A stretch of 64,000 nt of DNA from Pontederia crassipes (GCA_030549335.1 CM060198.1:40030353-40094352), one strand, 5' to 3'; numbered from the stretch's first letter, positions 10,145 through 22,349 are shown. Translations and numbers: made by a program. The notes: a model not told the origin generated them from the sequence alone.

Positions 10145-10662
10145 CTGGCATAAGATGTCGCTCGCCAACGCTAGAATGTGGTGAAGCGTCTGGTATTCTC
10201 GGTGGTGGTGGTGGGGTAGCAACTGTCATCATAAGAATATACATAAAATTTGGCTCCTATATAAAATTATGTAATGTACAAAAAATTAACCTGGTGTGAC
10301 ATGACGATCGTCGTCGTGCGATCGAGATGTACCGACTATGTTCTCCGTCGATGGTGGAGCAACTGTCACAAAAGCAAAATATTTAAAAAACTCTATCTCC
10401 TACTGTGTATCGCCTACAATGTGTCACGTACCTAGAGTGATACGCTGAGTAGACCCACCAATGGATCACCTACTATGTGACGATCCGGTTACATGCCCCA
10501 ATGGCGGTGGAGGAACTGATATTATTAAAAAAGGAATTTAACTATTATAATCAAAGCAGCTGACAATAAATATATTACCTGGTGGTTGTGATGGCTGACT
10601 CATCTAGAGTGAACGTCTGGAAGAGCGAGATGACCCAGATGCTCGACCCCTAATAACCATGA
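10145..10662 (-). CDS. Tandem array of small in-phase exons, CACTA second gene
   Basis: Four likely exons on the minus strand: 10662-10579 (84 bp), 10515-10432 (84), 10362-10291 (72) and 10222-10145 (78), each between a CAG acceptor and a GT donor (GTAATA, GTACGT, GTTAAT, GTGATA). A fifth (7146-7057, 90 bp) lies beyond the solo LTR. All lengths are multiples of three. Four of the five begin TTGC or TTCC after the acceptor, so they join in one phase and give a repeated start V-(A/P)-x-P-P, as in VATPPPPPRIPDASPH. They look like copies of one exon-intron unit of about 145 bp. One copy (10432-10515) has an in-frame TGA, so the gene is decayed. The product would be a Pro/Ser/His-rich linker. Exon calls are by eye. 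Confidence 0.55.
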
Positions 10663-10754
10663 CTGAAAAAAAGAAAGAAACTTCTCATATTATCGGTAAT
10701 CATATATAACTTAAAAAGAATAAAAAGCTTATATCATTAGAATAACTACAAGAT

Positions 10755-13700
10755 TCATTCGCTTGTTTCGTATTCTGATTCATTTTCATCATCTTCATCA
10801 TCGTCGCTATAATCTTGGTTCGAGTCATCGTCAACGAAATTATCAAAGTTCACATCCAAGAGTTCATTTGAATTAAACTCTTCCATTGGCTTAGCATCAT
10901 CGACCAATTGAAAATTCTCAACTCCATCAGCCACATCAATCATCTCATTCACTCTATCTTCTTCATAGTAATCGTCCATGGGCACATCATTGTATACGGA
11001 TGATGTTTCATTGTCATCTACCATTGTTTATACTAAGAATAGTCTACTCCTCACCTTGCATGACGCCCACCATTCATCTTTGGTTCTTTTCGATGGATAC
11101 TTGTGTAGTACACTTGTTGTGCTTGTTCCACCAATACGAATGGATCATATCACTGAAGTCTCGACCGAGGGTTAATATCCACCAATTTAAACTTTTGATC
11201 GATCCAAACTCCTTTCTCTAGATCGAACCAACGACATTTTAGCACCACGACTTTGTTAGATTTTTCCAAATAAGACAATTCTAGGATATTTTCTATTAAC
11301 ACTGTAGTAATCAAAGTCGTCATCCCCGTACATGCTTCATATAACACATATGCCGCTATTAATAGTTGAACGTTGTCGGCTATATTCTTCTGTATGGAAC
11401 TGATATCCATTGACTATGAGGCCGCAGTAGCTAAGAACTTGTTTCTTCGGGCCATGACCGAGATCTCGTATTTTGTTCCCTATAACTGAGCCATAAATAA
11501 CCTACAAGAAAAATAACTAAAAACTTTATTAAAAGTTACGTACTTATAACAAGTAAGAACAAGCGGAAAGATTTCTCACTTCACATCTCAACCAATCGGC
11601 AAAATGTTCATCTCGTAGTTTCAATAACTCATCATTAGAAACTAACGGATTGATTTCTCGCTGTAATTCTTCGAATTTCTTGAATTCATAGTTTTCAATT
11701 AATACAATCATATAGCAACAATTAACTTTAAATTATATAACAAATAAAACAAATTGCCTTACTCGAGATATGGCGTCACTTCGAGACAATTTGCAAGAAC
11801 ATAATTCTCAACGGCGGTGAGATCTCTGTCATTCAAGATAACTTTGCGTCCTGCACCAAGAAGTCGACATAGGTACTTGAAGATGGATAGAATATTCATG
11901 TCAACTTCTCCTTCACCACCATCATCGTTTCTTGGATCTTGGGTGTGTCGTGATTGTATGTGTGGCTCAAAGTATTTTGAAGTGAAGTTTGACACCTCCT
12001 CAATGAAATATGCTTCACATATGGAGCCTTCAATTTTTGCCTTATTCTTCGCCTTCCTTTTCAAATATAACATGCACCTTTCGAAAGGATACATCCATCG
12101 ATACTGAACCGGACCAGCAATTTTTGTTTCATATGGAAGATGTACAATCAAATGTTAATCACATCAAAAAAAGAAGATGGAAATATCTTCTCAGCCTTGC
12201 ACACGGTAATCACAATAGAAGCCTCTAACCGAGATATGTCTTCTTTCTGAACGATGGATGCACAAAGCTCCTTAAAGAACATAGACAATTCTGTTAAAAA
12301 CTCCCATATGGCCTTTGGCAAAAGTTCTATAAAGGCAATTGGAAGTAGCCTTTGCATAAAAATATGACAATCATGACTCTTCATCCCGTGTATCTTCCCA
12401 TTATCCAAGTTAAAACAACGAGATATGTTTGATACATATCCGTCGGGGAATTTCAATTGCTTTACCCATTCGAAAACAACTTTTCTTTGATCATTGCTCA
12501 AGACATAAGTAGCTTTTGACTTTTTGCATTTACCATTTTGAAGATGAATGTTATCTAACTCTGGTCTTTTGCATATTAATTTCATGTCTTCGCGAGCCTA
12601 TATGCTATCTTTTGTTCTTCCTTTAACATCCATAATAGTGTTGAAGATGTTATCAAATACGTTCTTCTCCACATGCATGACGTCCAAGTTATGACGTACC
12701 AAGTTTGAAGACCAATAAGGTAACTCCCAAAAAATACTTCTTTTCTCCCAATTATATTCACTTCCAAATCCAATTTGCTTATAACTACCAGCCTTCAGTC
12801 TGAATGAGACTTCACTAAGCTTGTTTACTTGCTCTAGCAATTCTTTTCCCGTCAAATGAGTTGGAGGCAAAGTGTTCTCGGATGTATTCTTTTTAAATGA
12901 GTTTCGATCACGACGCATCGAATTCTCCAATGCAAAAACATCCTATGACAATCAAACTAGCAAACTATCATACAATTTTTCAAATAAAAGGATTTCATAT
13001 TCTTTCCACATATGAGACAAGCAAGTTCTGCTTTTGTACTCCAAACACTCAACATTCCTGCCGAAAAATCACTTATGGTCCACATTAATGCGGCTCTCAT
13101 AATGAAATTTTGCTTTTTAGATTTGTCATAGGTAATCACACCATCCTCCAACAACATCTTGAGTTCATCAATCAAAGGTCTTAAGTAAACATAAACTTTT
13201 ACCAAGAGATCGAGGACCCGGGATCATAAAGGTAAGCAATATATTCTCTCGTCTCATACACATGCTTGGAGGCAAATTATACGGTGTCACAAAAATAGAC
13301 CAACATGAATAAGCAGTACTCGATGAGCCAAATGGGTTGAAGCCATCGGTGCAAAGTCCTAATCTAACATTGCGTGATTCTGCAGAAAAATCCGGATGAA
13401 GTGCATCAAATCGTCTCCATGCCTCAGCATCCGAAGGATGTGTAATTGAATTTTGATCTTCACGTGGCCCTTCTCTGTGCCACCTCATAAATGATGCAGT
13501 TTTTTTAGAAAGAAATAGTCGTTGTAATCTTGGAACAATCGGAAAGTATCTAAATATTGTATTTGCCACATATTTTTTTGAACTTTGAAATTTCTTTTTC
13601 GTCTTGAATCTGGGCTCGCCACAAATAGAACAACTCATAAGTGAGTTGTTTTCCTTGTAGTACAACATGCAATGATTGCGGCATGCATCAATCTTCTGAT

Positions 13701-13802
13701 ATTTCAACCCTAAATCTCTCATCAACCGTTTGAACTTGTAAAAATGTCCCGGTAATTTCTCAGAAACTGGAAGCATACACGACCCTAAATCTCTCATCAA
13801 CC
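10755..13802 (-). pseudogene. CACTA TNP2 transposase, degenerate
   Basis: Transposase of the TNP2 (Transposase_21) family, which binds and cuts CACTA ends. In order on the minus strand: KIDACRNHCMLYYKE with a CSICGEPRFK Cys pair, NVRLGLCTDGFNPFG, YNLPPSMCM, IPGPRS (13750-13200), VYVYLRPLIDELKMLL (13200), RHNLDVMHVEKNVFDNI (12680), KSHDCHIFMQRLLPIAF (12380, DUF4218 start), MIVHLPYETKIAGPVQYRWM (12150), an exon near 11700-11580 (LKLRDEHFADWLRCE), VVVLKCRWFDLEKGVW (11260, DUF4216), and an acidic tail ending at 10755. Frameshifts near 13195, 12950 and 12150 and a stop at 12598 break it. The N-terminal transposase-associated domain is missing: the gene starts at a junction with Tekay sequence. Confidence 0.85.
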
Positions 13803-14120
13803 GGATATTCGCCTTGCCGGGATGATAGTTGATCGTGAACTCGTAGTTCTAGAGGAACTCCATCCATCGTCTTTGTCGCATGTTGAGATCCTTCTAGGTG
13901 AAGACTTATTTCAAGCTCTTGTGATCGGTGAACACCTGAAACTCTTCATCGGATAGGTAGTGCCTCCATAGTTTTAGTGCGAACACGATCACTGTCAACT
14001 CTAGATCATGTGTCGGATAGTTCACTTCGTGTTTCTTCAGCTATCTTGAGGCGTAGGTGACGACCTTTCCATGTTGCATTAGGACACATCCCAGGACAGT
14101 ACCACAAGCATCGTGAGGTG
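13803..14120 (-). pseudogene. Tekay/Del-like RNase H fragment
   Basis: Minus-strand translation gives, with interruptions, [47 protein letters not shown] and NYEFTINYHPGKANI, the RNase H domain of chromovirus pol. It is cut exactly inside the HPGKANI motif at 13802 and joins the TNP2 gene in the same orientation. Confidence 0.8.
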
Positions 14121-15128
14121 CTAGTGGACAGGGAGCCTCGCATTGCGGCCTCTGATAGGGTTGGTAGCAATTGTCGTGATGTTCATCCTTACGAGTTGGG
14201 CAACGATCCTCCCACCTCGGCTTAGATGACTATGTAGCTCATGCCGACTCTTTCTTCAGTTCTTCATGCCGCCTGAAAGTCAGTCTCCGTTCGATCCTGT
14301 ATGCCATCCGAACCGCTCCATGCAAGTCAGTCTCTGCCCCATAGACGACAGAAGCTCGATTAAGGTCGAATTTCCTCTGTCCATGTACCGGACGCCTGAA
14401 AGTCAAACGGTCATCCATCGTAGTTCTTTTCAGCGGTCGTCCGGAGAGGGGAACGGACGATCATTTATCATTTCAATGATGTCATAATCAAAGTTTTGCA
14501 TTTCGTTCTTTCCATTCAGTCCAATCATAGGAGGTAACATGGTTTTGTTGAGCACAATTAACTTCCTATAGAGTTTAGATATCAATTATGTAAACCAGTG
14601 TTCGTAAATCGTAAGGTTTACGTTCTATTGACCAAAACCCAGGCCGAGTATAGAGGGAACCAGGGTCGAGTCGTTGGCGGAATCACTCTCGAAAAATCTG
14701 AGTTAAAACTCAGGCTGGGTCAGGATTACACACGGGCTGAGTTGGATGCACGATCGGGTCGGAAAAGTCGATCTGCCTGATCGTCTTCTCCGATTGATAC
14801 CCGGGTCTATGCATTATTTGCATACTATATGTGAATACACGATAGTTCTTTTTTTTTCAAATAGTATGCCAACTTCACATATACAAATCAATGTAAAGGG
14901 GTTACGATGAATGGAGTTAAAATTTAATCTAAAGAAAATATCACAATTACATTTCAAAACATCATACATTAGCCCTTATATAAACTCATACTAAAATCTC
15001 CAAATTGCCACAACCCAAGCTAAACACCGATAACCCATTATAAGCATAAAAATGACAAACCCACTATAAGCATGACCATGTCATCCTAGACATAGCTATG
15101 CAAACTTTGACCAAGGGAAGGACCTATT
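14121..15128. other. Unassigned stretch, partly GC-rich
   Basis: No recognised family. The first 400 bases are richer in GC and CpG than their surroundings; a minus-strand frame near 14520-14450 gives peptide-like sequence (NEMQNFDYDIIEMINDRPF) with no known match. From 14600 to 14790 there are repeated GGCCGAG/GGGTCGAG words like those at 18085-18200. From 14850 to 15128 it is AT-rich and lies where the leader of the Tekay element primed at 15129-15140 would be, so at least that part may be element leader. Confidence 0.3.
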
Positions 15129-15140
15129 GCTTTGATACCA
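15129..15140 (-). other. Primer binding site, initiator-tRNA-Met type
   Basis: Minus-strand TGGTATCAAAGC, one base off the usual TGGTATCAGAGC, four bases inside the LTR end at 15145. It shows that the adjoining LTR is a 5' LTR on the minus strand. Confidence 0.7.
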
Positions 15141-15144
15141 TAAC

Positions 15145-17650
15145 TGTCACGACCCTGATTTAACCCGCGAGTTAAACTAGAGTTCACGACTTATTACGGA
15201 CGATCAAATAAAATTATGAAGAAATGCGAAAACGTGATGTAATTTACTCTTCCTTTTACAACATAAGAGTAAAAATATATATCATTAAATAAATTACACA
15301 ATATGTGATCATTTCAGAGCAAACTGATACTCCTTAAGTCGTACATTTTACAAAATGAATTTATTTTCGTTACAACTTATTTTGACAAAAATAATAAACA
15401 CGACCAACTCTCTCGACATCCTAACAAAAGGACACGAGAATAACAACTCCCCTCAATACCTTTACATCGAAAGAGTTATCCCTGCTAAGATTATGAGCTC
15501 GCTCAATCCAAGAAGCTATACTGATCTGAAAAATATTAGAAATAACATTTTGCGCAAAAATAGCTCAGTAAGTTGATAACTCATAAGCTATGTGTTACCA
15601 TCTAATAAATTTGGAGGGACGTGCAAATATATGAAAAAAAATTATAATATCATAAATAACCTTTCCATATATTTGAAAATAATATATACAATTTCCTAAT
15701 AAAGATCATCACACTTCAATTGCAATCAATATCACTCAAATCATATCAAATAGATGTATGCAAATGCAACACTCTCGTATGAATGCACGGATCACCAACT
15801 GGCCAGTGGTCGGTAGGTGGACTCTAGAGGTGGCTCCCATTGTGATCAGCGATGTAGCACTTAACTTCATTCTACATCATCCCTTTCGGGAAACAAATCA
15901 TATAGTGATAGGTGGACTCTAGAGGTGGTCCCTACGGATTCTAGAGGTGGCCCCCATCGCGACTACTCACGATGTGGTACTTAGCTTCGCATGGCACTTA
16001 GCTCCAGTCTATCTCATCCCATTATTGGAGAACAAAATGATGGATTGGACTCTAGAGGTGGCTCCCATCGTGATTAGTGATGTATCACTTAGATCCAACC
16101 ATCACATATGCAGATGCAGGCAGATGCAGATGCATGATTCATCGTATAACAATTTCATATCAAAGATCAAAAGATTAACCATATCTTGTAACTCAAATAT
16201 CAGAAGATGAATCATGTCGAATACTGATTCAAACGGAATAGGATTGCATTTTATTAAATCAATCCTTAACATATCACATATGTTTTTCAATTGTATCATC
16301 ACTCGATCAATCATTTCAAACGGAACAAGATTGCACTTCTCGTAATCCATTCATATCATATCATATATGCTTTTTCAAATGTGCAATCATACAATCATTC
16401 ATATATATTTTTCATAGTTGCCTTTCTTGAAATCAATTCATAACATATACAAAACATATTCAATACTATAATAATTCATGTCACACCAAATTCAAAAGAG
16501 GTGAAAACATAGAGTAGGAGAAATCAACTTACCTGTAAGAGCTACCAAAAGGTTTTTCCTTTCCTTTTTCACTACTTTACTCTTCTACTCCTATACAATA
16601 ATAATAAGAAACACATCACTTCTATGCTCTGAACAGAAGCCTATCACACATGAAACACAATTAATTGAAATGGTATACGAACCTTAAACATTTACTCTTT
16701 TAACTGTTAAACACAAGGATTGACCTAATACAATGACAGATTGTACACATAGTAAAGATAAATCCATATCTTCTGGTATACATAAACAAATGACATCATT
16801 CCAATTTTCTTTACTTTTATATTACATAGACTCTAATCTGTAAAAGTTTCATATCCTATTTCATTATGGTTTGCTCTCATGAAAATCAACATTCAGCCTA
16901 ACTTTTATGTTGTTTTTATGTTCTGACAGGCTGAGTAACCTTACTTTTATGATTTATGTAAAATAATAAACATTCCCTATTCTGGTACTTTTAATTTTTA
17001 CTAATAGTAGACATCCTAGGGTACAACTCGTAAAATTACTTGAATTTATATCTATTTATACTGAGCACAATAAATTTAACCAATACTAGCATAATCTGCC
17101 CTAAGCCCCATCCTGACAGACTGAGTAAGGCTCGGTAAAATATTTATAACTTTCGCTACACATATCATTTTCTAGTGATTCCAATTGTAGATGAGACATA
17201 ACATCAATATCTATAACATCCTAAATTATCAAATAATTCCACACATATTGGATTTAATATATAATTTAAAATTTCGGGTAGCAATTTCGGTTGACAGAGT
17301 GATAGTACCTTAATCCTGATGGAATAACTTTCGTTTCATAACTCCTATTAACATGATTCCAAATCTCATGAAAACTAGACGTAGAGATTATTCTACATGT
17401 TAAATTTCATAATTTTTAAGGATGAATTTATACAAAAGAAAATCTTAGGAAGAACACCATCAGTCTAGGATTAGAATCTTCACCTTTAATGATCTTCCTT
17501 CTCGAATTTCCTTCAACGTCCATGAAAGGAGTCGTGGTCTGAAATTTTTTGTGTGTTGTCTAGAGAGAAGGATAAGATCATACGAAGTGTTTCAGATTTT
17601 TATCCCTTGAATAGGTCGGTTGAAAAAATAGTCTAAGCATGAGGTGGCAA
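15145..17650 (-). repeat. Tekay/Del-like LTR, minus orientation
   Basis: The 3' end (minus) is GGGTCGTGACA at 15145, followed by the primer site. Shared with the LTRs at 20690-21763 and 45621-48208 are an ACTTACTGAGC...CTCATAATGTT block, ACTCAGTCTGTCAG, and a minisatellite in U5. A TATA-like GGGATAAAAATC lies near 17600. The U3 start is not resolved: a TGTCACG at about 17993 (minus) is one candidate, so the right boundary is approximate. Confidence 0.6.
15805..16100. repeat. LTR minisatellite with CTCTAGAGGTGG motif
   Basis: Diverged copies of a unit of about 100 bp containing GGACTCTAGAGGTGGCTCCC, then GTGAT(C/T)AG.GATGTA.CACTTAG. The motif appears four times. The inverted LTR copy carries the same unit at 20880-21110. 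Confidence 0.75.
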
Positions 17651-18726
17651 GCTGCTAGCTTGCTGACAGCTTGCATGTTAAGAGTTGAAATTCTTAATCA
17701 ATTAAAATTTAACATTTAAAAATCATTAATTTCATCCTTAATTGATATTAATTAGTATAATATAATCCATATAATTTATTCACATATTTATATATTAATT
17801 TTTGTTACACACACATATATTTTCATATTCCACTTGGCGACATTTTATTGGTCCACTAGACTTAAATCCAATCTTAACAAATCACATGCATAGTTAACCA
17901 TAAGAGAATATGCTTTATCATAATATGATTATTAATCATACTTTAGTAATTTAGTTAAATTTTATGAATTCTTATTACATCACTACGTGACATGACAACA
18001 TATACTACACCACATATATTCAATTGATTATAGCCATATAATATAGAATCCAATATGGATTAGATCATGGATATTATAGGCAAAGCCCGAGCCGAGCCAT
18101 TGGTACGAGCCGAGCTCGGAGCGAGCATCAACGGCGGATCCGGGCCGAGTTGGGGAGAACTCGGTCCCAGTTTGGTCCGATCCGGGCCGGGTCCTTTGTT
18201 CGCAGAAACTGCGAGAGATTGTGTAGTTTCATGTCGTGACTCCTTAACATTTTTCTACTATCATACGTCTATGATTTAGTTCATAACATGAGCTATTAAG
18301 GTAAATCGATCAAAGCATGAATTTATCTAAACATATTCAAATAGGAATCTATATGTTATTTTCTAAACTTGAAATCAGAGGTCTTTCATCTACTCACATC
18401 CTTAAAGCATGCATAATCATCCGAAACACAACCCACGAAATAGATCCTGAAATAACACCTCTTAGCCTACGATTTTGGAGTTTGTCCACGTGATGATTCA
18501 TCCTTGATCGTCTGCTGCCGTCCGCCACTATCTCCAGCCTCGTCTATGCTGGAGATGCTTGCCGGAAAGCCTTCACGCGTCGTCGGAGAGGAGAAACAGA
18601 GATTGAGAGAGAGACGAAGGGAGAAATGGGAAGGAGGTCAGGGCAAGGGCTTTTATGGAGTTGGAGATGTCCCTTTGGGTCCCTTGCCTCTTCATTGTGC
18701 AACTGGCCGGCCATATTGATGAGAGG
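17651..18726. other. Mosaic of LTR debris
   Basis: 17651-18060 is very AT-rich, probably LTR U3. 18061-18230 is an abrupt GC-rich island with repeated CCGAGC words. 18240-18726 read on the minus strand looks like another LTR promoter and R-U5: a TATA-like CCATAAAAGCCC (18650-18657) is followed by pyrimidine-rich leader with CTCTCTCTCAATCTC. It ends where a different LTR terminus begins at 18727. No coding sequence is supported. Confidence 0.35.
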
Positions 18727-19697
18727 TGTAACGCTCCCAAAATTCAGCCCTAATTTAAAACTTTTGCCGAACTCTAGGCGACGTTACATTGACTTTACTT
18801 TGACCTAATTTCATAAAACTTGTAGAGGAAACATAACATAATAAACATAAAACATTAATATCATAACAGCGGAAGACTTCAACATAATTAAATATAAATC
18901 CCAAGATACATAAACTTGCCCATGGGCCTAATAGGCTCTAACGTATACCCAATAGAGGGTTCATCATACATAAATGAGTTCAAGTGGTGTACATGACTCA
19001 ATAAGAGGCCCATAAGCCATACATACTTCACCCTTCTAAGGGTTCATCATCATGACATAAAACAACTAAATGACTTGGGCCGTAGCCCGACAGACCCATG
19101 TGCAATGTCACCGTCATGAGGCTCTCGTCGTCGAACATAAGCTCCTCCATACCTACACGGATTCATGGGGTGCAGGGGATTTCTCCCGTTAGAGTATGTT
19201 GAGGCCCATGCATGCTATGATCTTATAACATGATTTCTATATGTCATGGCATATGCATTCATCATCATAGAACACAAGTCATGTGCATGCTATGAGCTAC
19301 TTATGCATACTATATGGCATGTGAGCATATCATCATGGTAAGATAAGACATCATGTAACATCATAATCTTTAAATCATGCATATCATAACTTATCATCAT
19401 ATTTATCATTATGCTATTGCATATCATATCTTATGATCATACTTATCATTATGCTATTGCATATTATGATCTTGTCTTACTTTACTTTGTCATCTTTATT
19501 CATGACATCATATGATTGATAAGTGGACATTCATATTGCATCCTCATAGGTGCCTTCTTCATCTTTATCATTTTTGTTTTTATGTCCCAAGTCATTCATC
19601 ATTCATCTTTACATCTTTTCATCTTTTCATCTTTCATCTTTATTTAGATGCTTTCTTATCTTGTCGATTGAGAAGGGTAGTGGCTCATAAATCATAA

Positions 19698-19815
19698 TCC
19701 TCCCCGTAGGTGAGGTCTTTATCCTCCCCGTAGGTGAGGTCTTTATCCTTCCCCAAAGGCAAGGTCTTTATCCTCATTCCTCAATGAGGTCTTTCCCCAC
19801 CCGTCGGTGGGGTCT
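19698..19815. repeat. Short tandem array, 24-27-bp unit
   Basis: Four to five diverged copies of CCTCCCCGTAGGTGAGGTCT, the first two nearly identical, within the LTR fragment. Confidence 0.85.
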
Positions 19816-19994
19816 TAGGTTGGGTACCGATCGGTCCCGGGTCATAAAAATGTCACTCCTTCATCAATCCGTCTTTTAATCAAGTTCATCAATACATACA
19901 ATCATTCAATACATGTTGCATATTTTTAACCCTATTTAAGGTCATAGGAAACTTCAAATCATGCTAAGTGTAGACATTCAATCATAACCAATCA

Positions 19995-20520
19995 TCTTCC
20001 AGATTGGACGACCATTTTGGGTAACGGTCGACCACTGGTTCTATATCGGGCGACCGGTCGGATCATCGCTCGACCGTTATGGTCCTTTTGGATGATCGAA
20101 GCAGGGTGTTCGATTCCTCCGCTAATTACAGAATGTGATGACTCTCTAAAATGGGCGACTGATCATATAACGGTCGACCATTATGGGTCTTTCGGACGTC
20201 CGAAACTAGGTTCAGGTTCATCCGCTAATCACAGAATGTGATGACTGCTTAAATCGAACGATCGGTGAAATATCGGTCGACTTTTACATAGCTATCGAAC
20301 GATCGAAACAGGGTGTTTGGTCGACCACTAGTCACAGAATGTTCGAATGTTTACGTATCGGATGACCGTTTGAATATCGGTCGACCAGTTCATGACTTTC
20401 GAACGATTGAATCAAAGTGTTCGGACGTCCGCTAAACACAGAATGTGTCTGCCCCTCCAGAATGGTCAATCGATAAGGAATCGATCGCCCATTCTGGGAC
20501 AACAAACATTCGATTTTTAC
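19995..20520. repeat. Tandem array, about 100-bp unit, rich in GGTCGACC
   Basis: About five diverged copies. Landmarks in each unit are CGGTCGACC (a palindromic core), GAACGATCGAA or its variants, and CACAGAATGTGATGACT. The spacing of CACAGAATGT landmarks is about 100-110 bp. CpG density is far above the surroundings. Confidence 0.8.
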
Positions 20521-20689
20521 ATGATTTCTTTTCATATCTTACATACATCAACATTTTGAACACATAATGACTTCCACCTATCATATGGGATACTTCTTAA
20601 TATTCTTAACATTCTAATCATGAAACATAAAGAGATTTTCACATAAGGCATCCAACATGCTAATCACACTTATAAATATACATAAGCTT

Positions 20690-21763
20690 TACAAGATTGT
20701 ATGATTGCACATTTAAAATCATATGTGATATGATATGAAAGGATTACGATAAGTACAATATTGTTTCGTTTGAAATGATATTTGATATGATTCATCTTCT
20801 GATATTTGAGATACAATTGCTATATGATGAATCATGCACCTACATCTATCTGCATTGCATGTATGATGGTTGGAGCAAAGTGCGGTCATGATGGGAGACA
20901 CCTCTAGAGTCCAATCCATCATTCTGTTTCCCAATAATGGAATGAGATAGGCTGGAGCTAAGTACCACATAGTGAGTAGTCGCGATGGGGGCCACCTCTA
21001 GAGTCCACCTATCGCTATATGATTTGTTCCCCAAAAGGGATGAGGTAGAATGGAGGTAAGTGCTACATCGATGATCATGATGGGGGCCACCTCTAAAGTC
21101 CACCTACTAATCATTGGCCAGTTGATGATCCGTGCATTCATATGAGAGTGTTGCATTTGTATGCATATGTTTGATATGACTTATATGATATTGATTGCAA
21201 GTTGAGTGTGATTCTTCCAATTAGTATGTTATATATGTTATTATCAAATATATGAAAATACCTATTTTGCTATTATGATTATTGCGTACTTTTTCATGTC
21301 ACTCCAAATTGATTAGGTTATCAACTTACTGAGCAAATTTTCCTCATAATGTTGTTTCTAATATTTTTCAGATCAGTATAGCTTCGGGGATCGTGCAAGC
21401 TCATATGCTAGCAGGGTTTAATTCCTTTGATGTAAATGTATTAAGGGGAATTGTTACTCTTGTGTCCTTTTGTTAGGATGTCGAGATATTTGGTTCAGTC
21501 TATTATTTTTGTCAAAATAAGTTGTATCAAAGATAAAATCATTTTGTGGAATGTAAAACTTAAGGAAATCGACTTGCTCTAAAATGATCATCACATTTTC
21601 GCATAAAAAAAGTTGTATAATTTGTTTAGTGATATTGTTATTCTTACGATACATAAAAAAAATTAATTACATCACATTTTCGCATTTCATTATAATTTTG
21701 TTTGATTGACCGTAAGGAGTTGCGAACTTTAGTTTAAACCATGATTTAAATCGAGGTCGTGAC
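20690..21763 (+). repeat. Tekay/Del-like LTR, plus orientation, truncated
   Basis: Inverted homologue of 15145-16400: TGTATGATTGCACATTT, the CTCTAGAGGTGG minisatellite, GTTATCAACTTACTGAGC and the end GAGGTCGTGAC all match in order. It lacks U3 and the last two or three bases, and no primer site follows. About 10 bp later it runs into the LTR remnant of element G. Confidence 0.75.
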
Positions 21764-21806
21764 TATTTAGGTCACTCAAAGCATTGTTCTTGAGCATCAT
21801 ATCAGT

Positions 21807-21819
21807 TGGTATCAGAGCC
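21807..21819 (+). other. Primer binding site of element G
   Basis: TGGTATCAGAGCC, perfect complement of the initiator tRNA-Met 3' end, two bases after the LTR remnant ending ATCA at 21804. Confidence 0.9.
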
Positions 21820-22009
21820 GCATTTTTTATTCGGTTTTCTATTTATCTTCCATTATTTTATTTTCCCCTGTTTCAGTTTTTTGAAAAAAGACATCAAAAT
21901 TCTGTAAAAAAAATCTGGTTTGTTTGTTCTTCAAACCCTAGTCATCGTCTTTGGATTCTTCAAAATCTGCTATAGTTTGAAAAAAAATCACAAAAAAGAA
22001 ATTCGAAGA

Positions 22010-22335
22010 TATATTGACCGAAGTCAAAGTGACCAAACAAGTACTCGTGTCATTTAAAATTGGAAGATATATTGATGAAGTATTATGTGATGTGGTATCA
22101 ATTCATGTTTGTCATATCCTTTTGGGGCGACCATGGCAATATGATTGAGATGCGATGATGGAGCTACCAATCGTTATAAATGTCACAAAGATGGAAGAAA
22201 GTATACTTTAGCAACATTGCCACCTCAAGAAGCATACGAAGATCAGGTGCAACTTAAGGAGCGTGTAGCAGCTTACAACATTGAGAGGGAGAGCATGGCT
22301 AAACAAAAATCACATGAGGAAAGAAAAAGCTAAAA
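22010..22335 (+). pseudogene. Element G: end of the protease region
   Basis: The translation gives VLVSFKIGRYIDEVLCDVV, then HILLGRPWQYD, a TGA stop, and after a frame change GATNRYKCHKDGRKYTLATL and EDQVQLKER. This is the distinctive segment following protease in chromovirus polyproteins (ILLGRPWQ-type motif, then an NRY...TL.PL.P block). The protease active site and gag are absent upstream, and similarity fades after about 22320. Confidence 0.75.
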
Positions 22336-22349
22336 GTCACATTGTAATT

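Larger units (their letters stand above)
6591..13802 (-). mobile_element. Decayed CACTA (En/Spm) transposon body
   Basis: On the minus strand from 13802 it contains a TNP2-type transposase, its C-terminal DUF4218 and DUF4216 regions, an acidic tail, then a second intron-rich gene down to about 6591. No CACTA termini remain: the right side is cut in the transposase by a Tekay RNase H fragment and the left side by a Tekay integrase fragment. A solo Athila LTR (7157-10084) interrupts an intron of the second gene. Confidence 0.8.
18727..20560 (-). repeat. Second Tekay-type LTR fragment, minus orientation
   Basis: The lower end reads TGTAACGCTCCCAAAATT, i.e. the minus-strand LTR 3' end ...GGGAGCGTTACA. 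The word GAATCCGTGTAGGTA in U5 recurs on the plus strand in the LTR fragment ending at 26212. No primer site follows the terminus, so it is a solo or truncated LTR. It contains two tandem arrays (19698-19815, 19995-20520). The U3 end is lost near 20560. Confidence 0.5.

Noticed and set aside
18067..18279. Short GC-rich reading frame (ARAEPLVRAELGAS...)
   Set aside because: Repetitive CCGAGC words create it by chance; no start context or homologue is recognised.
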